Source of the DNA: Crocodylus rhombifer
Lineage: Eukaryota > Chordata > Crocodylia > Crocodylidae
Length of the DNA: 64,000 nucleotides
Reading direction: 5' to 3'
NCBI GenBank assembly: GCA_038503035.1
Contig: JAVSML010000985.1
Coordinates: 379,372-443,371, forward strand
A program made the translations under genes and the position numbers. How positions within the stretch are numbered: position 1 is the first letter of the stretch; the number at the start of each line of letters is the position of its first letter. Shown one piece after another: positions 46,291-58,230 of the stretch. The notes under the pieces are model-generated. The model was given only the letters and a program-made list of their open reading frames with translations, had not been told where the DNA came from and did no database searches.

Positions 46291-47079
46291 TAAGGCTCCT
46301 GTGTCTCTTAGAAAGGGGAGGCAGCATTTTGTGGCATTCCCATTACCATAATGCAGCATGGGAGAAGGAGCTCAGCTATGGATCACAGCATATCAAGGAG
46401 AACAGAAGTATATAGTACCCAAACTTGGTAGCAATTGGCAGCATTTCATAATTAAAATAGTTCCAGTTTTATGCTAAATCTCCCTTTTTTTCTATTTGTC
46501 ATGATTACTGGGGTGGGGGTTGTTTTCAAGATGTTACAGAGGTTTTTGTTGTGGTCTGTGGTGGATTTTAATGAAAAACTACTTTTTTCTAAAGGGCAGA
46601 CACACTTCATGAAGAATGTTGGTTATTCAGTAGACCAATTTCCTTTCAAAAACAACTTCACTGGAAAATTTTCAACCAGTCTTAGATAAAATCTTTTCAT
46701 TTCTTTCTCTGCAATGCTTGGTGAGTTTCTTTTAATTAAAACAGAAACATTATAGTGAGGGTATAAAATTGTAGCAGAGCAGGCCGATACGATCTTACAC
46801 AGTTTGCTCAGATGTGAATGCCTATACCATATGCAAGGCAGTGGCTATCTTGCTTTCATTTGCATTGGATTCATAGATGTAGCCTGAGGAGTGCACGTGC
46901 TTCAGTTCAAAATCCCTGATGTGTCTGTCACACTCAGTATTTGAAAAGACAATAATTGCCAAGCATTATCTGAAACAAAAGCAACCAGAGACTGGTGCCC
47001 TGGCCCAGCAAAGCTCCCAAGTGATGAAGAGATAAAGCTTTTGAGGGGCAAAAGTCACTAGTCCTGGATATTAACAGAA
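46291..47079. other. No recognised feature
   Basis: AT-rich, no repeat or exon recognised. Confidence 0.4.
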
Positions 47080-47470
47080 TTGCCAGCTCCAAGAGTTGAA
47101 AAATTGTTACACTCTAAAAACTCAGGAGACCGCCTTAAAAATCATGAGATTTGTAACAACAATAAGTTTTAAGTATTGTGGTGATCCTCTGATCCTGGGG
47201 GTGTCACCACAGTGGTGATCCTCCGGCCTTAGGGGTTTTCCTGCACCCCTGGGGTGAGGAGATCACTGCAGCAGCAATCTTCCAGCCTTGCGGGGTTTCC
47301 CTGCCTTTCCATGGAGGTGAGATCATTGCACCGGCCATCTTCCAGCCCCAGGGGTATCTTTTTCAGTCTTTTTTCAGCTTTAGGGGTGTGAGCCCTCATT
47401 CATTATAATTCCTAGTTTTATTCCTATAGTTAGGGTGGTTAAAATTAGTTTAACAAAATAAAGTGAAAAT
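47080..47470 (+). repeat. Older repeat interrupted by a copy of the 45.9-kb block
   Basis: Flanks read CTTAAAAATCATGAGATTTG on the left and TTCAGCTTTAGGGGTGTGAG on the right, which resemble two halves of one common reptile repeat. Between them 47163-47355 is a close copy of 45881-46066 (same order, a 7-base length difference around CTTAGGGG, few substitutions). Confidence 0.5.
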
Positions 47471-47647
47471 TGTCCCAAGGTAACATGATTCTAGGTGCTG
47501 GGAGCTTTAAGTAAAACAGCAAATCTTACGTGGAAATCATGAGTTGGAAACACCGATTAATCTGCTCTGAACTGTGATCTTGACTGTGGTGGACCTCATG
47601 AATCTTACACCACAAAAACATATGTTATGTATAACAGAGCATGCAGC

Positions 47648-48058
47648 CAATGTTCCCTGTAAGGCTTAGCGATCCGTGAGCGTACCGCTTCAAGTGTGCG
47701 AAAGCACAGCTTTGGTCCATGAGCACGCCGCTTCAGTCTGTTCCCAAATTGTTCTTGCCTCCCTCTTTCAGTGCGCTAAACAAATTATTCTCACAACATT
47801 ACTTGGGAGAAAAGAGTCTTGAAATACTAAACTAAATATTTTATATATATAGCACCGCTCTCTCCACCTGCGGGGATGCCGGCATGGTGAGGAGTGGAGC
47901 ACAGCCAAGCAGTAACTTACCACTGGCCCCAGTGCCTCCTCTGCACTCCAGGTTTCTAGGAAGCTGCAGCCCCGCTCCTACAGGCAGATGTGTGGCATTA
48001 AAAAGTTAATGCGCGGCAAGATTTTTTTTTGTATGCAGCTGGCTTAGGGGGAACCTTG
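47648..48058 (+). mobile_element. hAT MITE with perfect 8-bp target duplication
   Basis: Starts CAATGTTCCCTGTAAGGC and ends GCTTAGGGGGAACCTTG, giving terminal inverted repeats CAATGTTCCC / GGGAACCTTG. The flanks are CATGCAGC at 47640-47647 and CATGCAGC at 48059-48066, an exact 8-bp target duplication. CA...TG-type ends and 8 bp are diagnostic of hAT. The 411-bp body has no transposase. A longer, inverted copy is at 55693-56534. Confidence 0.88.
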
Positions 48059-48289
48059 CATGCAGCTGCTACATACATCATCCTAGGGCTGCAAACAGAC
48101 ATTGCATTTATCCCAGGAAAAAAAAACAACATTTTATCCTGGGACAAAGTGTAATCATACAGATGAATCCTAAAAGTTTCACAAATTAGAGGTAGCAACA
48201 GTGTATCCCAGGATATTGCAAACTGCATCTTGGCATTGAATCAGTGCCAGAAAAGTAGCACGACATTCAGCTGCAGCTCACTAAACCTT

Positions 48290-48732
48290 GGGTGCATCTA
48301 CACATGCTATTAATGTGCCTGAATAAACTCTGGCACAGTTCATGCCAGGGTTTATTTCTTCTAGGTACAGCGTTTATACATGTGCCCAGAACTGCAGCAC
48401 GTTGAGCCAGGGCAGAGCAGCCCCAGCTGGCAGGGGGCCTAGGGGTTCAGCCTGCCAGCCCGGAGCTTTTCCACCCTGGCTCAATGTGCTGTGGAGAGGC
48501 TGGCTGGGGCACGAGGGTGCTACAGAGTAGGGCTGCCCCTTATGCTCCAACTAGTCCCAGTCACCATCTTCTCATGCATTTTGGCACACTAAATGACTGC
48601 TGTAAGATACTGCTTGTCCTGGCCATAATTAATTAGTTTCCTGTGGCCTAAAAGCATTGTACATGTAGATAGTGACACTTTACTGCAGAGCTAATTAGAC
48701 AACTCTGCAGTAAAGCACACATGTAGATGCCC
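48290..48732 (+). mobile_element. PIF/Harbinger-like MITE, sister of the 34.2-kb copy
   Basis: Begins GGGTGCATCTACACATGC and ends GCACACATGTAGATGCCC. Interior shares GAGCAGCCCCAGCTGGCAGG with the reverse complement of the 34.2-kb element. The immediate flanks (CTT, ACT) do not form an exact 3-bp duplication. Confidence 0.7.
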
Positions 48733-50025
48733 ACTTGTGATGTGAAGGGTGATATGTATATGCCAATCCCAAGATATTTTTGTTCTGGGACAAACACAGG
48801 TACAACTTATCAGAGGACAAATGCACGGTAGCAACGAGCTACTGCTCAGTAACTTGTTGCTCCTGCACAGTAGGGTCAGAAACGATGCATACAGTGCTGG
48901 AACTGCACAGTACCGGTGGTTATTACATAGTCAGGCACACATGTAGACATGACCCCTGTATAGCAAAAAGCTTTAATCTCTTTAATCGGCTACATTTGAA
49001 AACTGATTCAGAGGCAGCAATCTGGAGACACGTGTTTTTTAGTGGCATTTGCCCCATTGTGAGATTAGACCTTGAACTTGTGCATATTGTGTGCGTGAAC
49101 TGTAGTACCCAATATCCAAATTAGCCTGTGTGTGTGGAACTTGCTGACTGTTTGTCCTCCCAGAGGTTTGTTTAGCAGTGAGCACACTGAGGTCTCTTAG
49201 TTAATAACAAACAGCCTTTCATTTTGCTTTCATGACAGTACAGTATGAAATTGTTTTTATATCCCCCTCTGAATGGCCGTGGCTTGGTGCATAGCCCAAT
49301 AATATAATGTCCAACAAGATAAGCTGGGTGGTCTAGAGGGAGAAAGGCCTGTCATGGTATTAGAAATATCAGTGTCTGTCTCTGATCCAAACTGCATGCA
49401 CGTGGCAGCCAAGAAGATCTGTGAGAGGCCGCCAGTGCTAGAGAACAAGTGCCAAGAATCTGAATCCAAGAGCCACGCAGAGAAGCTAATTATCAGGGCC
49501 AGATTGATATCACAGCAGAGAGGCCTTTGATTAGGCCACTGATATACAAGATCAGCAAAGAGTCTAAGGGTGAAATCCTGCCTCAGCTAAGTGAATAGGA
49601 GTTTTAACACTGAGTGCACAGGACAAATGATCTCCTCCCCAGTGCCCACGGTCGAAATATACAACAAGAAGCTGGAGCATAGAAATCCAAAGATCAGGAG
49701 TTGTATCCTGGGCTCAGCATCAAAAAATTCCAAATAGAGTCAACATAGCATTTCAGGTTATAGTGTAGAGAGAGAGTAGGGAGCCTCTCTCATATAATAA
49801 GCAAACTCAGTAGATGGTCTGCTCTTCACAGTAAACAGGGGTGATTCCAGTGTCTGATATGCAGTATAATTAGCATTTTCCTAAAACTGAGAAACTTAGT
49901 GATCATTAAAAAGGACTGGGAATATGGCTTGGTTCCTAGTGGGACTCAGTGGAGCTACAGATATACTTAGCTTAAGCAAAGTAGGAGTAGATTCATATGA
50001 GTAAATCCTGGGACTGCTTACTCGA
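48733..50025. other. No recognised gene
   Basis: Contains an ancient motif GGGTGAAATCCTGCCTCAGC at about 49568. Otherwise nothing recognised. Confidence 0.4.
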
Positions 50026-50314
50026 GGGCTATCTATACACATGCTTGTTGGCATCCTAATTAAAATATTCCACATGCCAATTAGTATGCTGCAGCATCAC
50101 GCGTATTAAGCTTCTATGCACTTTTTTAAATAGCTGCAGGGCACTTAACTAAACCTGGTTGAATGAGTTTTAGATAAAGTGTCCCACAGATATCTTTAAA
50201 CATGAGAGCTTAATACACATGACGGTGAGGCATTTTAATTAGAGCGGCTGCCCAAGAACTCTAATTAAAATGTCATTCCCTCCCCCGCCTCTCCAAGCAC
50301 ATGTATAGGCAACC
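50026..50314. mobile_element. MITE, related TIR
   Basis: GGGCTATCTATACACATGCT at the left and AAGCACATGTATAGGCAACC at the right are imperfect inverted copies of each other and resemble the GGG..TCTACACATG ends of the 16.7, 34.2, 48.3 and 60.6 kb elements. Internal inverted words TAATTAAAAT / ATTTTAATTA. No target duplication recognised. Confidence 0.6.
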
Positions 50315-51039
50315 AAGGAGACTACAGACATAAGAGGGTTAGTTTTCAGCTTAGCTGTTGTTTGCTGGCTCTGTCCACTGTGGCCTGAGTCCCACATTTG
50401 TATCATCTAGCTTAGGGAGAATGGGACAGAAGGCACAAAGCTGAATAATTGGTTTAGGGTGGGTAAAGAAGTTGCTTTTTCTACCATTCAGAGTGCTTTA
50501 TTGCCATGACTTAATTAAAGACAACACAAGCTACACTAAGGAGCTGATCTTATTGTGGTGTGTGAGGGAGACAGAAACACATGCAGCTACAGTGTGTGTT
50601 GTAATCGTGCTTCTCTGTCCCTCCCTCCTCCTGTCCCTCTTTCCCCTCTCTCCTTCCCTGCACCCACCAGGGCCTGTCCAATCTTTATTACAGTCCCCCT
50701 AGTACAGCGTGTCCCTGTGATCATGCTGCACTTTTATCGGGCTGGGAGTTCAAATTTTTTGCTCCAGTAGCTAACACTTCTGACGGATCATCCTCTTAAG
50801 TGGCACTAATGATCTGTAAAGCTGCACCTAACATGAGCATGTACAATTAGTTCAATTAACTACATTGATTAATGCAATATCTCAACAAACTTCTTGAATG
50901 AGGGCAGCAGGCACTTTAGTACATGCAATGAACATGCTCAACATTGCTTAGGCAAGTCTGAAAACCTGTGTTTATATGGAGCCTTAAGCCTTAAACATGC
51001 AAAATATCTTGTCCTCATCCAAATGAATGAGATAAAAAG
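50315..51039. other. No recognised feature
   Basis: Unique-looking. Pyrimidine-rich near 50610-50660. Confidence 0.4.
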
Positions 51040-51910
51040 GCCTTGGGGCTAGTCACCCAGCTACCCCTGCTGGGGTCTTGGCAGGAGCTGGCCGGGCCTA
51101 TGTGGTGGGGTGGTGGTCTCTTTTCACCTTCCTGCCTGCCATGTGAGCATCTTGATAGCTGCAGCCCCATGGCTGCCATGTCTGGAGCTGGGGCAGAGGG
51201 GAAAAAAAGAAGCCCACTCCACCTTGAGGGCCTGGCCCAGTTCCCCCCACAAAGACCCCAGTAGAGTAGCTGGGCTGGGCCATGCGGAGGGGAGGCTCTA
51301 TATCCCATCTCCCTGGCCCTTACCCCAGCTTTGGGCATGGCAGTCATGAAGCTACCATTTTCAAGAGCCTCAGGAAGGGGAAGGAATGGAGCCCTGCTGC
51401 TGTATGGCCCAGCCCAGCTACACCTGCTAGGGTCTTGGGGGGAACTGAGCCAGGCCTATGAGGTTGGGGGGGGGGTTCTACTGTTTTTCCCCCCTCCCCA
51501 GCTCTGGGTCTGGCAGCCATGAGGCTGCCATAGTCAAGATGCGCACATAGGGAGTAGCTAGTGGGGCACATATGGCAAGGGCGGCTCCCATCTCCCACCC
51601 GCACCTCCATTCAAGCATTTTGATAGTGGCAGAGTCTTCTGTGCTCAGTGCTGGGGCAGAAGGGGATGGATCCCCCCATTGCATGCCCCCCCCAGCTACC
51701 TTTGCTATCCTGGGGGGGAGGTGGGCCAGGCCCATGAGATGGGAGGAGTCCTGTGCTCCCCCTGCCCCAGCTGTGAGCACAGCAGCCTCTGCCATTGTCA
51801 AGATGCGCATGTCAGGGGCAGGAAGCCCCCCTCCACCACACAGACCCAGTCTGGCTCCCCCCAGGACCGCATCAGGGTAGCTGGGGAGGGACATGTACAG
51901 CAGGCAGGGG
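51040..51910. repeat. GC-rich imperfect tandem array, transposon interior?
   Basis: A unit containing CCCAGCTAC...GCTGGGGTCTTGG then GGCCTATG(T/A)GGT..GG recurs at about 51058, 51415 and 51690, and GATG(C/T)GC / CATTTTGATAG(T) elements alternate with it, in direct and inverted order. Runs of G and C up to about ten bases. Composition and structure resemble the interiors of the TIR elements at 28.3 and 38.7 kb. Open frames here on both strands (for example 51478-52056 minus) are GC-driven. End sequences were not identified. Confidence 0.5.
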
Positions 51911-52933
51911 TTTCCTTTTTCCCCCCCTACCTGGCTGCCCAGGAAGGAGACAAGGGTTTTTTGTGTCTTCTCTGTGACAGCCCTGCAAATGACATATGCG
52001 ATGCCATCAGAATCACCCAAAATTAACCCTTGCAGGGAGCCTGTACACAGGTCCACTTTAAAAGCACTCTGCAGCCGTGAACACTTGTTGTGTTACAGCT
52101 ACAGAGCACTTTCAGGGGCCTCAATATGTGAAAAATGTGACTTCTGTACACACCCAAAGTGTAGCTGCTAAATTGCCCTCTCTTTCTTAAAACTATCCAC
52201 CTTTAAGGTCACCATTAATGGACATTGGCGGGGTAATATGGGGATGCTTTTGCTGAATATTTTACTGGACAAAGTATCCTCTTTATCTGGAGCAGTTTGC
52301 CCAGCACAATTAATTACTGAAGTGGAACCAGAAGAGAATTTGGCAGTAGATGTCAGTTATATTTTGGGCTTCCTTCTATTAAAAATTGGAATTTGCTTTG
52401 GTTCCAGAATATATAGCACACAATACTATTTGTTGCAGGCTGCTTTAGCTTAATACTGCCTGTCCTACCAATACACAATGATACCAGAGAAAAAATTGCA
52501 CATATAATGGTAATAGCTTCAGTGCCTAAAAAGCAAAAGATTTTGACATTTCTAAATCAGGAGCAAACCAGTTTGTAGTATATATCCATGGCAGCTCTTC
52601 AGAGAAACACACATGCTCACATTATTTACCTGGCAAACTCCGCTGAAGTCAAGGGGATTGTACAAGCCAAAGGAAAGTAGACAGGATTTGGCTTAGAAAC
52701 CAGACTTTTATAGGTCAGCCTGATTGGCTCATTCAGGTAAGATATCTGACCTCTATCTACCTTCTAAGAACCAAGAGCCTGACCCACAGCCCATAGAAGT
52801 TAATGGCAGCCTTTTTACTAACTTCTTTCCATTCCTGTCAGCTCAGCAGTTATGAAAGGGGTCAAATGAAATCTTGCCATTCATTCAGTTTTCTATAGTC
52901 TAATATTTGCCAAGACTTTTTGGCTCATATCAA
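51911..52933. other. No recognised gene
   Basis: A 71-codon plus-strand frame at 52238-52453 shows no domain. Nothing else recognised. Confidence 0.4.
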
Positions 52934-53032
52934 CAGCACCTGGGATTCCAGGGTGGTCACCCATCAAATTACTAGGCAGGGCCATCCCTGCTTAGCTCCC
53001 AAGATCAGATGCATGCAGTCTGGTATGGATAC
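52934..53032 (-). rRNA. 5S rRNA-like relic (pseudogene or 5S-derived SINE head)
   Basis: The plus strand reads CAGCACCTGGGATTCCAGGG, TGGTCACCCATCAAATTACT, GGCAGGGCCATCCCTGCTTA, GCTCCCAAGATCAGAT and TGGTATGGATAC. This is the reverse complement of 5S rRNA, from the 3-prime stem back to the 5-prime end, about 100 bases instead of about 120, with a deletion around the segment after GATCAGA and scattered substitutions. The box A core (AGCTAAGCAGGG) is kept. Divergence excludes a working gene. A 5S-derived SINE (SINE3 or AmnSINE type) is the alternative; I could not recognise the expected downstream core sequence. Confidence 0.75.
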
Positions 53033-54649
53033 TTTTACTAACTTCAGTGGTCCTTAACTCAGATTTCAAATCCCTTAATCCAGTTCAATTTCATACTATA
53101 TCTTGGGACACAATGACTGTAGATTTCTGATACATATTTGTGTATATGTGTGCATGTGTTTTCTAGTCTAACACCTAATTCCAGGGCACACAATGAGCTG
53201 CAAGGGCTGCATTCCATTCTGACCATTTCTTATCCCTTTTATGCTATGCAGGGATATTCTTCTAACAGGGGAGTCATTGTTAAATAGTAGTGATTTTCCC
53301 TTTCCCATTAGTGTGGGGCTTTCTTCCTAACTATGATAAAATAGACTAATCTTGGCTCTTAGTTTTAGATAGAACTGTCATTGAGCCATGGCAATTTTGC
53401 AGTTTCAGTCATTCTGCTGCCAGGAGAATATCCATCATGAGCAAAACCTATTTTCTTTTGTGCAATTTAGGCTGAGGGAGGAAAATAAACTCTGTATGGG
53501 AAGCAAAGGCATTAAATCACATGCTGCAATCGCTCCATTTCAGTCAATGCTTAAATTTGGCTAGCAAGAATAGTTTGTGAATAGGATTTATGATCTGATT
53601 GCTTCCTTTGTATCAGAGAAGGGAAAAGATGGCTTATGGTTGCTATTTAGCACAAATACCTTATTTAAAAATAATATTTCATGTCTGCCATTTCATAAAG
53701 GGGAAGAGGCATGTATAGAAGGGAGGGGGATGGATATGTGTGTGTGCATACAAATATAAATATTAAAGTATTTTTTTAAAAATCCAAAACAGAGCAGTAC
53801 ACTGCATACACTTCCTCCCTCGAGAAAGGCTGGAAGAGCAAATACATAACAGATGTTAGTTGTGTTTAATACAGTACTAGAAGGTACTCAAATGCCATAG
53901 TGATGAGCACAGAGTAAATCTCTATGCACAGTAGGATACATGGGTGGGAGGGAAGTTTCAGACTTTGCAATGAAAATACAAGCAACTCTGCCAAGTAAGG
54001 ATCTAATATCATTGAGGGGCACCACTCCTCACATGAAGGCTTGTCCTAACACCTCTAACCCATATGCTACTCAATCCCCATCCTCTATTTCTTGGTTGTA
54101 TCAGAATGCCTCTACCCTTAACTAATCCTAGTGCCCTAATAAGGACAAGTGAATCCAGTTTTATATGCAGATTGTATCTCAGATGTCTTGCTGCCAGATT
54201 CCAGCAACAGAATTTCTCTGCTTAAATTAGTCCCTATTTTTCTAAGATCAAAATGTGTATTTAATCTGCACCTATTCCCTAGCCCCACTAGAGAGCCTCA
54301 TAATAGTTTAGTGTATGCACACTCACAAACAGCCCCGTGAGAAAGGGCAGTGTTGTTACTTCGTGGTGCAGCAGTGGAGTTGAGGAACAGAGAGACAAAT
54401 TTGGGAGGGGTGATTGCACTATGTAGACATACCCAAGCTAGCTTTAATTTGGCTTTCTTAGGTAACAGTAGCAGTGAAAATGTGACAACACGAGCTTCAC
54501 TGTGAATTTCTCAAGCCTGCTGAGCATGCCAGGTAGTTGTGTGGCAAGTTTAAGTCCCTGCTGTTGAGGCTTCATTGGTATTGGTATCTGAGTTAGCCTA
54601 AGTATGGTTACTAGTGCTGCAATCTTACTTCTAGCTTCTGTGTGATATG
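53033..54649. other. No recognised feature
   Basis: AT-rich unique-looking sequence. Confidence 0.4.
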
Positions 54650-54760
54650 GCTGAAGTGACTTGTCCATCATGACACAGGGAGTTTATGGTTCATAGATTT
54701 CATAGACATCAGGAGATTGAGTCCAGCCTTAATGATGGTGGACCATAGAATTAGGGGGGT
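54650..54760 (-). mobile_element. SINE fragment abutting a CR1 3-prime end
   Basis: AAGTGACTTGTCCATCATGA resembles a minus-strand SINE segment, and from about 54690 TTCATAGATTTCATAGACAT and GGAGATTGAGTCCAGCC are the reverse complement of the CR1 3-prime end (family: ...ATGTCTATGAAATCTATGAA). The CR1 piece is about 50-70 bases only. Confidence 0.5.
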
Positions 54761-55692
54761 AGAACTGCAGGCGATGGGTTTGGTTTTGGGCCAGTGAATT
54801 GCCAGGTATCATGTGATGGAAGCATGAGAGCAAGGCTTCTGAAGATAGGGAGCTTCTCTATCAGAGAATTGAGAGGTAGGAGAGGTCTCCTGGGATCCAA
54901 AACAACAGGGAACTTGACAGAGACCTGAGTTCTGATACATGGTTAAAGGGCAGCAAGAGATTTGTAAGAGATACAGAGGGAACCAGGCCCTGAGCACCGA
55001 GGAAAAAGTTCTTCCTGTGTACTTGAGGAAAGGGATTGGCTGGAGTCACCAGCAGCCACAAGGCAGAAGCAAAACCCTTTGTGCAAGTTAGCAGCCCTAA
55101 TGGACTGCTGAGACCAGGAGGGCCATGTGGATGTCTGAACTTATGAAAGGAGGGAGGGAGAGGACAATTTTTTAGTTCAACTTTATGTTAACAAGCAAGG
55201 CCCTAGAATGGAGAGAATTCAAAAGTGTGAGTTCTAGTGGCTTATTTGACTGAGGAAGTTGGTATAGGAGGAGGGCAGGGGATGAAGGTGCCAAGGCAGC
55301 AGTCGGGCCAGTACTGGATAAAGTGAGCCCCTGTACCAGGTGTTACACTGATCTGTTCTAAAATTGTGGACAGGCAATAACTGTGCCAGGGCTGGCTGAA
55401 GCATCTGCATAGGGGTTCTTTTTAGTGTGCATAACAAATCAAGAATGCTGTAAATCTCTATATCTAACCTTTTGTTAACCAACATCAGTCAGCCTAGAAG
55501 AGTGTAAATGCCAGTTCATTTGAGTTTGCCCAACACTGCTCTGAAAAGCCATAAATAGTAAGCAGAGGTGTCATGACCAGGGTCTGCATCCTGGGTGGCA
55601 TGAGCTGGACCTGCTGCAGCACGTTGGTGACCGGGACAGCAGTGCCAGTGGCTGCCATTCCTGCACCCCCTCTAAGTGAGTGCCCAGGACCC
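54761..55692. other. No recognised feature
   Basis: Purine-rich near 54.8-55.2 kb. Overlapping random frames only. Confidence 0.4.
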
Positions 55693-56534
55693 CAAGGCTC
55701 CGTCTAAGCTATGCATGTGCGTGGCGGTGCACAAAAAAAAAATCTTGCTGTGCATTAACTTTTTGATGCCACGCACCTGCCCAGAGAGGAGCTGGGGCTG
55801 GGGCTTCCTAGAAACCCAGAACACGGTGGGTTTTATAAGTTACCGTTTGGCTCTCCTCCAGTCCTCACCACACTGGCATCCCCGTGGGGAGAGACAGCGG
55901 CATGGGGCAGGCAGCAGCTTCTCCCTGAGGTGAGGTGAGGGTGGGGATAGACTGGGGTATAGCTGGGCGCCGCTGGCTCCAGGGAACTGCTCTGCTCCCC
56001 AGCCCCTTCAGGCAAGCTTCGCCCCGAGCCCCGATGCCATGTGCTTCCTTGCTGCCTGGTCTGCCCAATGGCAGGATGCACAAGGCTCCATGCCACTTTC
56101 AAAGGCTACAGAGGCAGTGCTAATCATTCTTGAAAGAGTGATGAAATCTGCTAGATAGTGCAGACCAGGCATACCTTCAGTGTTTCACAGTACCTGAGAG
56201 CTTTACAGAATATATTAAATGATGTGCTTTATGTCTGTCACATGAAATCCATTCTTTTTTGCATGCGCTCCTCGGGTGGAGAATTATACATAAACTTTTC
56301 TGTTTTGGTAGGGTTTTATATTTTAACTTTTTAAAAATAAAATATATAATATATATAGTTTAGTAGTTCAAGACTTTTTTCTCCCAAATAATGTTGTGAG
56401 AATAATTTGTTCAGCGTGCTGAAAGGAGGCGGTGAGACCAATTCAGGCACAGACCAAAGCGGCGTGCTCACGGACCGAAGCTCATACACCGAAGCAGCAC
56501 GCTTACGGATCACTAAGCCTTAGAGGGAACATTG
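55693..56534 (-). mobile_element. hAT MITE, longer inverted copy
   Basis: On the plus strand it starts CAAGGCTCCGTCTAAGC and ends CTTAGAGGGAACATTG, matching the reverse complement of the ends of the 47.6-kb element. Shared blocks include AAATCTTGCTGTGCATTAAC (55741 on) and CAAATAATGTTGTGAGAATA (about 56385 on). It carries about 430 extra internal bases (roughly 55900-56330), so the 47.6-kb copy may be an internal deletion derivative or the reverse. The flanking 8-mers do not match. No transposase frame was recognised in the extra part. Confidence 0.75.
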
Positions 56535-58019
56535 CCCGTCACCCACCGCTCATTACGTTACTGATGGTAAATTCTGAAGGCTGCATGGAAAACCTGGCTA
56601 CTCACCCAGGTTATTCAAGTGCCTTATAGTGTGAGGTTTGTCTGAGATGGGGTATAAGGCAAAGGGTGACAGTTCCCAGAGAAGACATGGCTTTAGAGAA
56701 TCTCTCTGACCCCTGGAATTAACAGTTATGTGTGTCCTACCTTTTGGACTGCTCCTCAGAGATGCTAGACAGCAGTATACGGCAGTAATTGAACCCTCCA
56801 CTGCTATTTAAAGCTCACTGATGGTGGAGAATATTGCAGTCTAGTCTCTGGGAGACAATGGCATGGTAGCAGTTGCAAAAGCTGTATTAAACTAGACAGT
56901 TCTCAGCTGTGAAGTGAAGAGAGATTAGCAGGAAGTAGGTAGATTATAATGAACCATGAGGCTGGTTGACTGCCTCAGTGCTGCCTGAATAGAAATGCCA
57001 CTGCCCCTCCCTGGCAGTTGGTTTTAAAGTTTAACCATTGCACCGCGCTGGATCCCTCCCTGGGAGCAACCCAACAAAAGCACGAAGAATTCCCACTACC
57101 TTTGTTCTTCCTTGCCCATGGATTTATACCATGAGTTATAGCTTGGATCTTCATACTTCTCTTTAAGATTTGCTTTTGCCTTTGTTGCTTCCTCAAGACT
57201 TTTCAGCCTGGGGGATGATCGTATTTTGAGGGTGTTTTCTTTTCAGTTTGAATTATCCTTGCTGTACAGCCAGTATGACTCTGCTTCTAATTTTTTGTTT
57301 CAAATGTCTGCAAGCATTGTACAATATCTTAATATCCCAACTGGATAATTTATAATAAATACCAAAATTGCTGGCTGATATCTGGGTTACAAATGAGAGT
57401 ACTTTGCTTTTAGTATCTTTACGTCCCTGAATAGTTCATGGTGAAAAATGCGTGTGTTAGGGGACTGAATTAGTAGCAGGTAATGGAACATTTTTCTCTA
57501 GGCAAAGCTTAACTCCATCCCAGGTCAATGGTGATGGATGATCATGGATTTACACTAACCTATATTAAATGAGTTTGGTTTGATCTAGGAAAGAGGTATG
57601 CATATCACAAACACAATGACGGCAATTAGGTAGCAGCACAGTCCAACTGCTAATGAATGGCCTGGGAATCTGGAGGGCCCAATTACTAGTTTCAGCTCTG
57701 TAGTTTATTTAGTTGGAAAGGGGCCTCTAAATACTGCCATAATATTAATAATACATTAGTCACAAGTCACCTTCTTATGTTGAGTCTCGGTTCAGAAATT
57801 AGCTCAGAAAGAGCAGTGGTAGATGAAATACTTTTCCCTTTGTTCTGTTGCATTTCTCAGAATCACGTAGGCTGTGTTTGGTCTACTGAAGGACTGCTCT
57901 CCCTCCATGTATACCAATAAACAAACCCAATGGCTTTTGCTAAAAAGAAGGAGAAATGTTACTTGCAGCTCTTCTCATTAGTGTCTTCAGATCTTGAAGT
58001 GCAAGTCTAGAAATGATCA
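56535..58019. other. Mostly unique sequence with a SINE-like fragment
   Basis: A plus-strand stretch at about 57632-57740 (ACTGCTAATGAATGGCCTGG, then AATTACTAGTTTCAGCTCTG) resembles a CORE-SINE head. Nothing else recognised. Confidence 0.4.
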
Positions 58020-58230
58020 CTGTAGCACTGCTCTGTGGGTCGAGCACTGAATTAGGATGTAAGACACTGACATCATTCTAATTCAAATAGCCTCAGACAA
58101 ACCTCTACACTTTCCTGTGTCTTGTTTCACCACCTGTAGAATAGAAGCAGTGATCTTGACTGTCATTTTGAACTACTTTAAAGTCTCCAGATGCAGAATA
58201 TATAAGAACTAGGTGCTATTATTGTTCTCT
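58020..58230 (+). repeat. MIR-like relic
   Basis: Order of MIR: GTCGAGCACTGAATTAGGAT, CCTCAGACAAACCTCTACAC, TGTTTCACCACCTGTAGAAT and AGTGATCTTGACTG, matching head, CORE and tail respectively. Confidence 0.65.

Noticed and set aside
51478..52056. 192-codon minus-strand open frame
   Set aside because: GC-rich tandem array with frames open on both strands. No recognisable protein.
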